From NCBI GenBank assembly GCA_900088475.1, contig FLMG01003400.1, forward strand, positions 5,635-26,459: 20,825 nucleotides of DNA, read 5' to 3'. Position 1 is the stretch's first letter, and each line of letters starts with the position of its first letter. Position numbers and translations under genes: made by a program. This DNA is from Hyphochytrium catenoides (taxonomy: Eukaryota > Sar > Hyphochytriomycetes > Hyphochytriales > Hyphochytriaceae). Shown piece by piece: positions 9,001 through 20,461 of the stretch. The notes beneath the pieces were generated by a model. It made no database searches. It was not told the DNA's origin and worked only from the letters and a program-made list of their open reading frames with translations.

Positions 9001-10207
9001 GCCTGTCTGCAGTCCTAGTTTTACTATTCCAACCTCTTCTTTCTTGATTCTGCAGCTGCATTCAGTACCTCTTTCCTGTCTTCCTTTTCAACTGATCATC
9101 AACATGGATCCTGTCTTATCTCATCGATTCTGTTGCTCTCTCAGGTTGTACATTGCGCCAAAGAACTATCACCACATCGTGGCAGCAATCCAAGCAGCTT
9201 TCGACAAAAGAAGGAGTGGCCACGGAGGTCAAGGACCAGCGATCAGTCCAAATAGCGGCAACGCAGGCAAAAAGGGGGAATCTCAATCTGTGAAAGTGTA
9301 CAAATGCGGGCCCTTCCGCTTCCCTTTGACCCGCTGCGCCAATGTCATTGACATTATCATCTGGGTTCCCGATGAGAGACGGGAGTCCAAGCAGCAAGAG
9401 CCAAAAGAGGCAGAGGAGACCGTCAATAAAAGAGTAGAGTCATTATGCGCGACAAGGGTGGCGCTAGATGTGCTCCTGGAATCTAAGGTGTTGGAGAGTG
9501 ATTATGCGTTCTATCCGGCTTTCTCCGGGGAAGAGGAAGAAGAGGAAGCAGGACGTAAAGATGGCATGGAGGTAGGAGAGATCTTTGGGCTGATCTACTA
9601 TAAAGGACATGGCAACCCGTTCATACTCCACGCTAGAGTGATTGAAGCAAGCGGAAACATAAGCAGGGTAAGTCTTCAGAATAGCAGAAGCTGTCTGTCC
9701 CATGCACTATTCCACGTCCTTGCATCACCTCTTTCCCTTGACGTCAACGATGGAGCTCTGTCTAACGCGATACTCGTCAAATTATTCCTGGGGTTTGCGC
9801 CTGTTCTCTGTTTCTAAGAGACTTAACGAAGCCTGGCTCACGGCCCCGATCCCTTACTCGTCCCCCTCTAACAATGCTTCCATTCTTCGTAGGAACAACT
9901 CGGCATGCTGCTGCTTTACACGACGGGGCCCAGAGCATTCGTGGCTGATGTTGCCTCTCATATCCTTGAAAAGTTGCGGATGAATACCAAGACTCTGTCG
10001 CTGCTCTATTTTGATGACATCTGGAATCTATTCTGTGCTCTCTCCTCAGCAGACGGAGATTCTGTCACTTTGAACGCGGAACCTAGCGGAGAACTGACAG
10101 AAGAGGACGCAGAGAGAAGCATCTTCTCGCGCATAGGTTGCCCCTTCATTCCTTTGGAGACTAGACAGCTATGGACCTCTCAGAGAGGATGGTTAACCAC
10201 ATCGTAA
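6093..10207 (+). CDS. Unidentified conserved-looking protein, 12 exons, about 724 residues
   Basis: I do not recognise this protein. Exons: 6093-6255, 6318-6487, 6555-6645, 6949-7225, 7502-7643, 7809-7872, 7946-8142, 8401-8463, 8663-8761, 8900-8970, 9145-9667, 9893-10207. All joins are GT-AG with matching phase. It begins MATRSQRRDEF after a clean ATG. Residues 1-54 look helical. Residues 56-111 and about 175-225 are acidic, low-complexity linkers. Residues 235-302 (FLFALAVLDRLEFYS and following) look like a helical bundle. Residues 369-389 contain YSPWADDPQYLQAE. From residue 446 (LYIAPKNYHHIV) to the end it looks like one globular domain, with FRFPLTRCANVIDIIIWVP and LGMLLLYTTGPRAF. There is no signal peptide or clear membrane span. 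The exon 7 donor is uncertain (8061 or 8142), and intron 6 has a weak donor (GTGGTG). The spread of short phase-consistent exons argues for a real gene. Confidence 0.7.
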
Positions 10208-10592
10208 TTGCAATAGTAGGGAAATCCAGGGTAAGCAGTGAGGAACAATCGTTTTTCAAGGAAGGAGAGGAGACTTAGTGTGTGCCTAGTCTGAGAATCT
10301 CTCGTCTTCTCTGTACGGATATTGAGTCCGCGAAGAGAGACAAACAAAGTGACCATAGAGAAGCCATGCTCTGGGAAAGAGAAGGAGTGACGAGCGTCCA
10401 TAGAGAAGGCGAATGTCAAGGAAGAAGGCCTTGAGCGTCCTTCATTATCGCGATAATTATTTATTATAAGAGTGATCCGCGACTCACTATTTACAGAACA
10501 AAACTTACGCTCTCACTTATTGGAAAGACTAGACTGCACAGACAATGAGTGCGAGAGAGAGAAGGAGGGAGGACGAGGAGAAGAGGCTACAA
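10208..10592. terminator. Convergent 3' spacer with palindrome and poly(A) signal
   Basis: 385 bases between two converging stop codons. ATTATCGCGATAAT at 10444-10457 is a perfect 14-base palindrome. It is followed at once by an AT-rich run that contains AATAAA on the minus strand (10465-10460), about 130 bases past the TAF1 stop, a plausible TAF1 poly(A) signal. No gene is supported here. Confidence 0.5.
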
Positions 10593-13500
10593 TTAGCTCC
10601 TGCTAGCTCGGGCTTTGGCTTTCTTGGCTATCAAAGCTGCAGAGAGGTCGGTAGTAGGACACGAAAGGCAACAGACGGCAGAGAAACGGAGCAAGTGAAT
10701 ATCATTGGTCTCTTGCAGAACCATCCCAATCTCTCTTTTCATCAGCCCATTTCCTGGATCTTATACATGATCATCACGTCTCCCACAAGTACTCACTCTC
10801 GAGGGACGCGTCCTGATCTGCTAAGGTCCTCCACAACTTTTCCCTTCTCTCTCCGTCACTTCGGCCCAAGTTCGAGATACTCCTTCCTCGCTCATTTTAT
10901 CCAGTTGCCCCATTGAAGGCTAAACTGTACTCAGTCCTACCTTCTAAAGTCGCAAGTTCCTGGGCAAGGATGACTCTCTGCAGATCTGTTTTTGCCAGCT
11001 CGACAAGCTTGTAGGCCCGGATGGTGATGTCATGGGCGGGCCCGTTATAGAGCTGAGAGTTGGCGTGGAGCTGTTCTAAGTCAGCCAGGAAGGCCGCGCG
11101 AGATGTGTAGGAGAAAGACTCAATCTTTGCACGTATCCTACTCAGATCCTGGGAATAGAGAGACGGGGTAAGGGTAAGCAATATTTGGCTCCTTAGAGCA
11201 AGAACCTGGAACAAAAGCACACCAGCGGAGAAGATCTGCACAAGGGTAGAGAGCACGTGGAAAGCAAACCGCTGTATCTCTTTTCTAGCTCAATATCTCT
11301 TCTTTGCGTCCTACCATGGGTGTCTTGACAATGGAATAATAGTCCTTCACGACGTTCCCATCCACAGGCAACCGGAACACCAAGGAGTTGGGATTGTTAT
11401 AGACAAGGTGGAAGACCTGGATAGGTCAGAAAGATAACAATGACAAGAGAAAGTGAGCAAACAACGCTTGTCTAAGGTAGTAAATAGAGGAACGATGGAA
11501 AAATTGGGAAGGCAAGCTGTAACGGAGGAGAGAGAGAGAGAAAGCAAACAGGTGAGCCTTGCCTCCTCTAATCTAGCGTTCAGCTGCACTGTCGGCATTC
11601 GATAGGAGCTCTTTTTTTGCTTTCTCAATGTCTTTGTAGGCTTCTTGTACAGTTCTGCGGTCTCTTTAGCCTCCAGCAACCGCCGCTTCTTCATCTCTTG
11701 CTTATGTTTCTACAGCATGGCAACATGGTTCAACGAACAGAATTGGTAAGGAGGATTCTAGGTTCAAGCACGGATCACTGGAAGAGAATAATGTAACGCT
11801 GATGAAGCATTGAGGACAGATAGTGGAAGAGAGTGGACCATACCGAGGATGGAGGGATAATCAACGAGGGAGACAACCAGGGAAGAGAGCGAACGAACAT
11901 AGAACTCAAAGAGTGAGGCCGTTCCAACTCCGAACGCGAGAACGAGGAAACGCGAGGGACAGAGACAAGAAAAGGGAGAGGGAAACGACAGACGGACGGA
12001 GAGATAGAGGCGCACAGGAACAGATGGTAGCAAGATAATCTGAGGGCGTTCTGTACCTCCACATCCCTCTGCATGGAGGTGAGAGAGAGCGTCATCTCCT
12101 TCTTGTGATCCTTGACGGCATCTCGGTTAATTTTGAGCTTTAGCGGGTCATCAGCAACCCGGGAGCTGGAGGAGGGGCGCGGTGCAAGGCACGGATGTTA
12201 GTCCCAGCCAATGACGAGAGATAAACAGAGAGCTCGGGTCGTGTTAACCACTTAAAGCAGCTTTGAGTTAACGTACACAGCCTGATCGGCCTTGTAAAGT
12301 GGACAGCTTCTGTTGCTCTTCATGTGGCCCAGCTGTCCGCAGTTCGTACATCGGGTCGACTTGTCTCCAATATTCTGAAGGCAGCACGGGTATCGGCAAA
12401 TCAAGAACACAGGCAAATCAAGAACATAGCGTTAACAGCAAGCGGAGATAGAAATGCGTAAGCAACCAGTGTACGTCGAGGGATGAGAGCTATGGCATGA
12501 GTGAAGCAAGATAGATAGGTCAATCCCTGTGACCCATCTTCCCGTCAGAAACCATCTCTCTTGTTCTTCCTCTTGCTTCTTCTTCAACAGCCCATTCCCT
12601 CGCGTGTGCTGCCACTTAGCGAGTTCTTTGGCCTCACCTGAGATGGATTGCTGCCGTCCTCAAGTACCTTCTGATACCATTCGTTACTCGTCTTTGTCTT
12701 TTCAAGCTGCTTCAGCTCTTCCTGTAGCTGTCTCTTTCTTCTCTTATACGCCTCATCGTCCAGCTCCATAGCCTCCGCCTCACGCTTCCGCTTGCGCCTA
12801 CGATGATAAGACGACAACCAACATTGTCAGCTTAAGACGTCTATAAGGATCTGGAAGCCTCAAAGACAGTTAGCTGTATGGAACTTCTTAAGAAAAGTTT
12901 CTCATGGCTACGTTAGAACAACTAGAAAGAGGAGGAAAAGATCTAAAGGCAGAGAAAGGCTTAAGGCAAGTATTGAAAGAGCATCCTGACTTTTCTTCGA
13001 GCGCTGCTCGTTCTGCTTGGTCTCTCTTCAACTTTTCCTCCCTCTCCTTCCTTTTGACATAGTCCTGTACATATCTCTCATTGAGTATGTACTGCACTCG
13101 AACACGTTCTGTGCCATCTTCTCGAATGATGCGGGTCGTCTTCTTGATGACCTACGGGAGCCAACAGCCAGGTCAGAACCATCGCGCAGAGCTTTCTTGC
13201 AGTGTAAAGGTTCCACTACCAAAGTGAAGAATGAGAAGCAAGGTAGGACGCTACTCTGCCATTCTCTTCTCACCTTGCGGCCTGCATTGGGGTTCTTACT
13301 GGGGGACTCCGCCAAGCTGCCTCCCGGCGTGCTGAATCCTGTACAAAAGTACGCAGAAGAATAAAAAGCAAGGCTCGGGAGAAGAACAACCGATATCCTC
13401 TCTATATCTCTCTCTTCAATGCGGTTTGATGTTCTCTTTGCTTCCTCGCTCCGGCTACCCATTACCCGTTCACTTTCACCTCAACCTCTTTGTTGGCGCT

Positions 13501-16500
13501 GCGCTAGTCTATGTAAGTGGTGCCAAACGCTAATCATGGCTCTATATGGCTCTCTTTTGAAAAGAATATCTCTTCCTGTTGTCCTCCAGCATCTTCTCTC
13601 CTCTTTGCACTCCTCTCCTTTAGGACCAATGGACGACGTGACGCGCGCTTTTGCGCATGGACATTACGCAGGACAGCCTCTCGCATCAATAACCCCTGAA
13701 CCCGCATCAATAACCCCTGAACCCGCATTCTAGTAGCCAGCATACCTAGTCCTCCATCTCCCTGCGCGATGCCAGAGCCTGCTATCTGCTGCCTTAGTCT
13801 TGCGGAGTCCACGTCAGGCCTTCGATCGCCATCCTCTCCCTGCGCAAAGATCAAACATGGACGAGAGGATGAAAGGAGAACCGAGCGAGGAGGAGTCAAG
13901 GGCTGGCTAGACCTGCTTGGCGCAGAAGTGTATACCTGCTTCATGGACTCTTTTAGCAGCCTCAATTGCACGGCGTCTTCCCTTTCATGCATTGAGCTTC
14001 CCGTGGTGACATTGATACCCTTCTTGCCCACCACCAAGCTAATGTCAAGAAAGAGACAGAGATTGGCAAGAACCGTAATGTCAGAACGGTTTAGGATGGG
14101 TCAGTTAATCGTAGCCCGGATAGGGTAAAGCATGTATCTTTTTCGGAGACCGCTGCTTGAAGTCCCTCACCTTTCATCCTCAAGGTCTGCCTCCAACTCG
14201 TTAAGGTCATCCTCACTCTCGCCTAACAAGAATGACGTGTCAGCCTCGTCTCTGGCTTGCTCTATACGGAACAGAGCGTTTCCCTCCCCCAACGGACTTC
14301 TCTTCCAGCTTCCTTTTCCTTTTTGTTTCTTCGGGCCGTAGGCACTTCGTATACCTTCATCATCAGTCGTGTCTCTTCTCCCTTTTTCCTAAGCGACCTC
14401 TTTCTCCCAAATGTTCCGATCCCCTTACCTTCTGATTCTTCTCCACTAGAGAACTCTGTTTTATCGGAGCCCAGAGCCACCTGCAGCCGAAAGCCATACG
14501 GCCGTTAATACGCTGAGGAAGAATAACAAACCCTTGTTCCTGATGTTTAGCCCAAGACTACGCAGGGCGTAGCTGGAATAGTGCTACGGAGGTGCAAGGA
14601 CATAGCTAAAATGCCTTCGCCCAGAGAAGTAGCTTCCTACCAGCTGCTTGAGGTACACTTTGTCACACTTGGCTAGGTATTCTTTCCTCTGTAAATTGGC
14701 AGTCTTCCTCCCGCCTCTGCTCCACTTGCTAAGCTCCCCTCCTCTGCCTCTCTGCGTCAAGTTGGTGGCAGCCTGACGGAGGACTGACACTCGGTCCCAA
14801 CGCTTCAATTTCTTGATCTCTTCCTCACTAGCAATACACGTACACGCAAGGCCAGGACGTGAGAGAGAGAAGAGACTAAGAAAATTAGCGACGATGAAGA
14901 AAGACGAGAGGCAAGAAAGGACTTGACCTATATTGGAGGAAGACGAAAGAAGTGAAAGTAGCAGCTGGAGAGGCTCTCTCACGAGAATTTTTGCTTCCGA
15001 AGCTCTGCCGCCAGCCCCTTCATGGTTAGTTTTCGTAAATCTGCAGTGGTGCCCGTCACCTGGGCTCCATCAGGGAGTTCTCCGCCGCCACCACCTCCTC
15101 CTTCATCTTCTTCGTCCTCCTTCTTCCCTCTTCCTCTCGTAGGAACCGCCCTGACGAAGGAAAAGCCCTCTCCGATCCCGCTAGGGTCGCCAACACCTCC
15201 AATTCGCAGTATACCTACTCACAAGTAAAGATGAACAGACAGAAAAAGACTCAACAAAGGCCGAGCGGTCTTAACAGAGCTACTGGCTTAAAGTATCAGG
15301 CTAAGAAACGCTCATGGCAGCAACAGCACGGAGCCCCATGAAGGATGGTCAAGAGCTAGGCAGTAAACTGTCTCCATAACATAAGAAGCGTCTCGTTCAA
15401 ACGAATAGTCAGGTATAAGAAAGCATAGACCCCGAAAGACCTCTTGGAGTTTGCGCAAGAAAGAGAAGACAGGAGGAAAGGGACTTCCCACAGGGAAAGG
15501 AACAATCATCTATAAAGAGAGTGAAGCTCCCCGAGCAAACTGTCGAGGCTAAGTGACAAAGTCAGAAGGGAAAGGCATAAACGTCGGTCCTACCATTTCC
15601 TTGCAAATGACACTCCACGAAGTTGCTCGTGAGGTTCCACGGCGTGAGCCTCAGATGAGTGCACAGAAAACGCGCGACCTTCACTTCATCCTCGAGCCGT
15701 TTCACCATGCTGTCGGATCGCACCAGCGCGCTAGGGCTCCGTACTTTATTCTCCGTTAGAATCTTCGTAAGAGCTCTGATTCTTGTTTTGAGCGCCCGCT
15801 CTAGCTTGGTCACGATGTCCTCAATGTTATTCAAGAGAATGGAGTGCTGAATGCCAGCATCAAGGAGGCGCCTGTGACCTGCCATCATAGATTCATAGAG
15901 ACAGACCATCTCTGGCGTAATCTGCTCTCGAATCTACAGCGAGGGGGTATGTGTCAGGTCAAACGTGCCTCGTGATGAGCTGGGGGAGCTAATGATTCCA
16001 TAGATACGGTGGAGCTCAGCAAGGCGTGTATGCGGACTAGCATAATACCTGGTCTTCCTTTGAAGGTGGATCGTATGCTGCCTTCTTCCTCCACCAGCCA
16101 TTGTCATTGCCCCCTCGATCAAATATTGCCATCTCCTTCATCTGCAGCGAAGCTCAGCTCATGTCGGTGACCAGAGAGGGCGAGAGAGTTGAAAGAGAAC
16201 ACGAAGATGTAACAGAACATGAAGCGGCAGGGAAAGCGTTGACTTCAAACAGCGTTTTAGCAAAACCAATGCACGAATGGACCAGAAGACAACGTCATGC
16301 GCTCAGTGCTTGCATCGCAGTCTAGGCATACTGTACCTGCTTTCTGATAGCAGTCTGGGACTGACTGGGAAAGGATCTCCTCACATCCTCAATCCGCAAT
16401 CTCTCGTCATCTCCGGATTTCTAGGTTTATCGCGAAGCATCAGATATAGGATGATGGATGGAAGCGGATATCTAGATGAAAGCTATAACATCTAGTGCAG

Positions 16501-19500
16501 TAGCCAATGCCCCAAGATTAACAAGGCCAGAGTGAAGGCTAAAATGGCGAAAAGGGGTTGCATTGACAAGGTCGAGTTAGCAAAAGGCAGCGGAGGATGT
16601 TCTCTGTGACCTTAAATAACTTCAAGATGTGAAACTGCATGTAAGGCTTAATGAAACTTTGCGCTGGCTTGGAGTTCGGGGCTGGCACCTCCTGAGCAGG
16701 CTCTGTCTGTCCGCCAGTATAAATCTACCGGTTTACGTTGAGCCACGAGTCAGAGACCGCAAAATAAGGAGAGGAGAGACCCCTAGCTAGCAATGATGGC
16801 GGAGGAGGGTGGAACAGACCTTTGGAAGTTCCATGATAATGCACTTAGGAGGCCCGCCGATATCCTTCTTCTTCTTCCCCTTCTTGGTCGGGCGCAGAAG
16901 GAGAAAAAGGTTATCCCCATCAACGGGCTTGTGCTAGACGGGGAGAGTGGAATTGGTGAACTGTGGAAGTTGTCGATGTGGTGTCCTACGGAGCGAGAAA
17001 GAAGAACTGCAGACTGGACGAATGGGTCCAGGACACATCAAAGTTAAGCTAGACGACCTTTCAGTCCAACAGAGCGATAAATGACCGAGATAAAAATTTT
17101 GATCGACAACAGACAGGCTTACCTCAAAAAGTGGTGCCTTGTAAAGGTTGTTAGACAACGCAGTTACTACCATGTTAGGAGGTATATCACCTATCAGTGG
17201 ACTCTCATCCTTGTCTGTCAGCCGCATCAACACTCCTTCAGCGGGAGGAGGTGGTGGAGGCGGAGGCTCTGCTCCTTTCTCGGCCTCTCCTTGGCGGTAG
17301 TAGTTGAAGATATGCGAAGCCATACCCACGTTTGAGAGAACAGGCGGTGTCTCCTCGACATACTCAATCTATAGGGAAGACACTATGAGAAGGAGAGTAA
17401 AGTATCTGGACACTCTGACCTGATGTTTGGTCATCGACAAGCGGGGAAAAGCTATGAATGCCGATAGATAGGTGGGCGTCACAGTCTCCTCTCCTCCCTT
17501 TCGCCCCAAAGGCGAAGAGGAGACATGTAGAGGTTATAAAAGTGTCAAACGGACCAAGATGAGACTCCCGTCTGTCGGATACAGATCTGAAGGCTTCTTG
17601 ATGGTGTGATTGCCTTTCTCTCCTTCGGACCGGCGTTCCGCCTCCTGAAGTGCGCAAACTGGGAACTGCCAGATAGAAGTCAGCCAAAACACCTAGTGCG
17701 CCACCAGGGAACCGTAGCAGGGTTACCGTCTTTCACTCATACCCATCTTCCTCTTCTTTCCTAGTGTAAAACCTTCACCGTTTAAGATAGGTCTTTCTTT
17801 TTCAATCGACACAGCTATGCCAACTATTTTCCACCACCAGGTCCCTGGTCTCACCATTTCTCCTCGTCTGAACTTCGCTCTTGGTCTGTGGAAGAGTCGA
17901 AGTTGCTCTCTGCTGAGCTCGGGCTTGGTGAGGATCAGCTTGGAGGCCACTATACTGTGGATTACGGTGTGGTGTGCCGTTGTCACTCTAGGAGCGGCGT
18001 GTTAGAGTCATGAAAAGAGCTCAGACAAATGTATGGCGATTGAGTATACACCACATAGAAAGTTTCGGAACGAGTTGTAGACTGTTGGAGGAGACTAAGC
18101 CTGCTTCTAGGCAGCACCCTGTCGCTTATACGCCCCCAGTGGCAGAAAACCAACCGCTGGTAAAGAGGGCGAGGAGTAGTAACCCAAATCTCCTTCATCA
18201 GGAGGTTCCACTGAACGATAGTAGAGCTGATAGGTAGGGGGTTGGGCAGACAGAAGACGGCGGTGGTGCATGTACCTGTGATCTGTTTTGTCCCCCATGT
18301 CCGTGGGGTCTCGGGCATCAGTTGGATTGATCTTTGACATCGCACTCTGTGTTCTCTCAATCTTTTCAAGCTTCGCCTTCTCCTTGGCCTTCCGCACAGT
18401 GTCCATTCCCACCTGCTTCTTAGGAATCTTAAAGACAGGTCTGAGGGGAAACAGGGGCAACAGGGCAATGGCGGATATGAGTAGAGGGAGTGTTATCTTG
18501 CGGTGTTTGAAAAGAGTGTCGAGCAATAACTGGGGAGAGAAAGCAGGGCAATCTAGTGCGTCTGCACCACAATTGCAAAAACCGCGATTTACTGATAAAC
18601 CAAACATCTTGAGAGTAAGAGCGAGTTTGGAATAAACGGAAGCCGAGAGCCCATTAGAGGTTTCGCAAGCACTAGGATATAAGAGAATAGGTTTGACACG
18701 AACACCAGGTCAGGGCCTGAAGCTGAAAGAAAGAAGGCAATCTTGCTCTACTTACCGGAAGGGCTGTGCATCGAAGGGCTCCAGAATCATACCCTTGTCA
18801 TTCTCATTTAGTATTAAACGATGCTCCTCCCTCGCACCATCCTCCTCATCCCATAGAATCTCGTTAACCCAGTCTCCACTGAGGAGATCGGTGTTTAAGA
18901 CAGAGGAAAGAGAGGCTCCTTTTGCTTTTGCTTCTGCGTGTGTGCCTGTCCCTTGCTGGGCTGAGGTGGAGTTGCTAGCACCCAGTGCTTTAGGCGCTTC
19001 CATCTCTCCTGCCTTCTGCCCTTTCCCAGTGGAATCTTGAGCAGGAATGAACTCCCAGAGATGGTGCCTCGGTGGCGCGTTCACTGCTGTCTTCGTTATC
19101 AGTCTCATCATCATCCTCTCTTCCGCTTTGAGTTCTGCACCTATTGGGGCCGGCAAGGGTTTCATTGCAGGACTTGATGCACGCGACGCTCCTGGCAGAG
19201 TTATTGCTTCAGCAAGACGATCTCTCCTGTCTCTGTTATCTGGCACTTGACTTCCTTCATGCTCCTCATCCTCTTCCAGTGCCAGCTCATTCGACAGATT
19301 GCCATTCTGCTGGTTGCCGCCCTCCTCCTGAGCCTCATCATCCCATATAATGTCCTTCTCCCATTGCAGCTGCTGCACTCTCTCATACACTTGTTCACGA
19401 CCAGTGATAGAGAGGGAAGATAGTGCAGAAGGCAGTTCAACAAATCCTGGATGAAAATTCTCTCCGGGCGTTTCTTTGCCATCTCTCTTGTCCTTGTAGA

Positions 19501-20461
19501 GGAGGTGCAAGGCTTTGGTTCCCGCCAAGTAGTGCACAGTATCACGGAATCTCCGATACTCCTCTGCCTGTTTATCTAACATTTCCTCTATGATGTGCAA
19601 TGGGTACCCTTTGCCTTGTGAGAACCGTAGAACTTCGTCAGGCTCAACTTTCATGCCTCCAAGTCCTCCGTTACTGTTGCCAGAGAAAGAAACCCGGCCG
19701 TTGTCCTTGTCTCTGTCTAACTCTTCCTCTCTCGGTCCTCGCTTAGGACTTGAAGACTGGTGTAGAAGCTTTCTGAGAATGGTTCTGCAATGCCTGTGGT
19801 TCTCTGGGTCACGAAAAAGAAGTGATGAGAATGAGATGATAGGTTCGACTTCGCCAGACTTCCTGCTGAGAATGGGGAGGGAAAGACGACGCCCTTGGCT
19901 TGACGGAAGAAGAAAGGGTACGCTATCTTTCTCTTTCTCCTTCGGGCGTGCACTGGGAGGAGTATGCGGAGGATGTGCAGAGGGGTATGCCGGGCCTGTA
20001 GGCGCTAGGACGCGCGGCCTTTCTTCTTCCGTTTGCTGTTGTCGTTCATTGCGCACGGAAGGCGACGAAGGGCTTCCTGCCCCTTCGCTTTCCATTTTTC
20101 CGACCTCTTGTGGCGAGAGGTCTACATCTTTTGCTGTCCCGTTCTCCCTTTTCCCATTGTCACGGAGAGACGGGGGAAGAGGGAGTGCAGAGGACTTCAT
20201 GCTGTCAACCACGACGTCGAGCCCCACCGGAGGAGCCTCCGGAAGGGAGGAGAAGGCTGCGTTAGCTGGAAGAAGAGCAGGAGGAGGAAGTGTAGAGGGA
20301 GGAGACACCAAAACTCCGTCGTCAGCTGGCGCATCTTCTCCTCCGGGCTTGAGTTGGTCAGCTTGAGGCTCCTCTTTCCTACTTTTCTCTTCAGAGTTTG
20401 CTACTTGGACGCCCTTCCCAGCCTCCTTTTCCATAGTAGAGAGAGGTGGTGCTTGCTCCAT
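10593..20461 (-). CDS. TAF1: Transcription initiation factor TFIID subunit 1 (TAF1)
   Basis: Scaffold subunit of TFIID, contacting TBP, TAF7, promoter DNA and acetylated histones in the nucleus. Exons: 20461-18756, 18440-18276, 17987-17855, 17644-17555, 17368-17123, 16933-16820, 16724-16611, 16420-16337, 16141-16049, 15933-15594, 15214-14983, 14827-14641, 14480-14429, 14222-14171, 14038-13936, 13839-13746, 13338-13274, 13151-12991, 12797-12638, 12374-12277, 12165-12057, 11709-11563, 11416-11315, 11148-10941, 10636-10593. All phases agree; total 1632 residues. The first 360 residues are low-complexity. TAF1 hallmarks: EKDIIWDDE (about 368) and WVNEILWDE (about 531); HSI...RLFHRP in exon 3; NVGMASHIFNYY; the winged-helix part RIEDVRRSFPS with GWW; GVGDPSGIGEGFSFV; EEEIKKLKRWDRV; RIIREDGTERVRVQY; a zinc knuckle (Cys1406, Cys1409, His1414, Cys1421); one bromodomain (about 1506-1618). 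The start is the first ATG in exon 1; an extra 5' exon is possible. Least certain: the end of exon 2 and the last exon. Confidence 0.9.
10941..11593 (-). other. TAF1: TAF1 bromodomain, spread over three exons
   Basis: After joining 11709-11563, 11416-11315 and 11148-10941, the fold reads LNARLEEVFHLVYNNP, then RLPVDGNVVKDYYSIV, KTPM-DLSRIRAKI and NSQLYNGP. Asn1584 in YNGP is the expected acetyl-lysine-contacting residue, and Tyr1541/Tyr1542 lie in the ZA loop. The order and the VKDYY and PMDL motifs match the first bromodomain of animal TAF1. No second bromodomain follows before the stop. The join between the first two pieces requires a GC-AG intron. Confidence 0.85.
12277..12374 (-). other. 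TAF1: TAF1 zinc-knuckle exon
   Basis: This exon encodes CTNCGQLGHMKSNRSCPLY, a C-X2-C-X4-H-X6-C knuckle with the GHM-x-SN-x-x-CPLY context typical of TAF1. The acceptor is CTTCAG. The donor GTACGT leaves two bases that combine with the next exon (starting at 12165) to make Val. Confidence 0.9.
13683..13728. repeat. 21-bp tandem duplication inside a TAF1 intron
   Basis: Two exact copies of a 21-base unit (13683-13703 and 13704-13724), plus four bases of a third, lie in the TAF1 intron 13745-13339. The unit length is a multiple of three and the minus-strand frame stays open through it. Confidence 0.85.

Noticed and set aside
17989-18275. Reading straight through 18275 as a longer TAF1 exon (…LYYRSVEPPDEG…)
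   Set aside because: Possible, but the GTACAT donor and CTCCTAG acceptor join in phase and keep the spacing to the HSI motif close to that of other TAF1 proteins. Left as the less likely alternative.
19590-20366. Long plus-strand frame (258 codons)
   Set aside because: Antisense to TAF1 exon 1, which carries recognisable TAF1 motifs.
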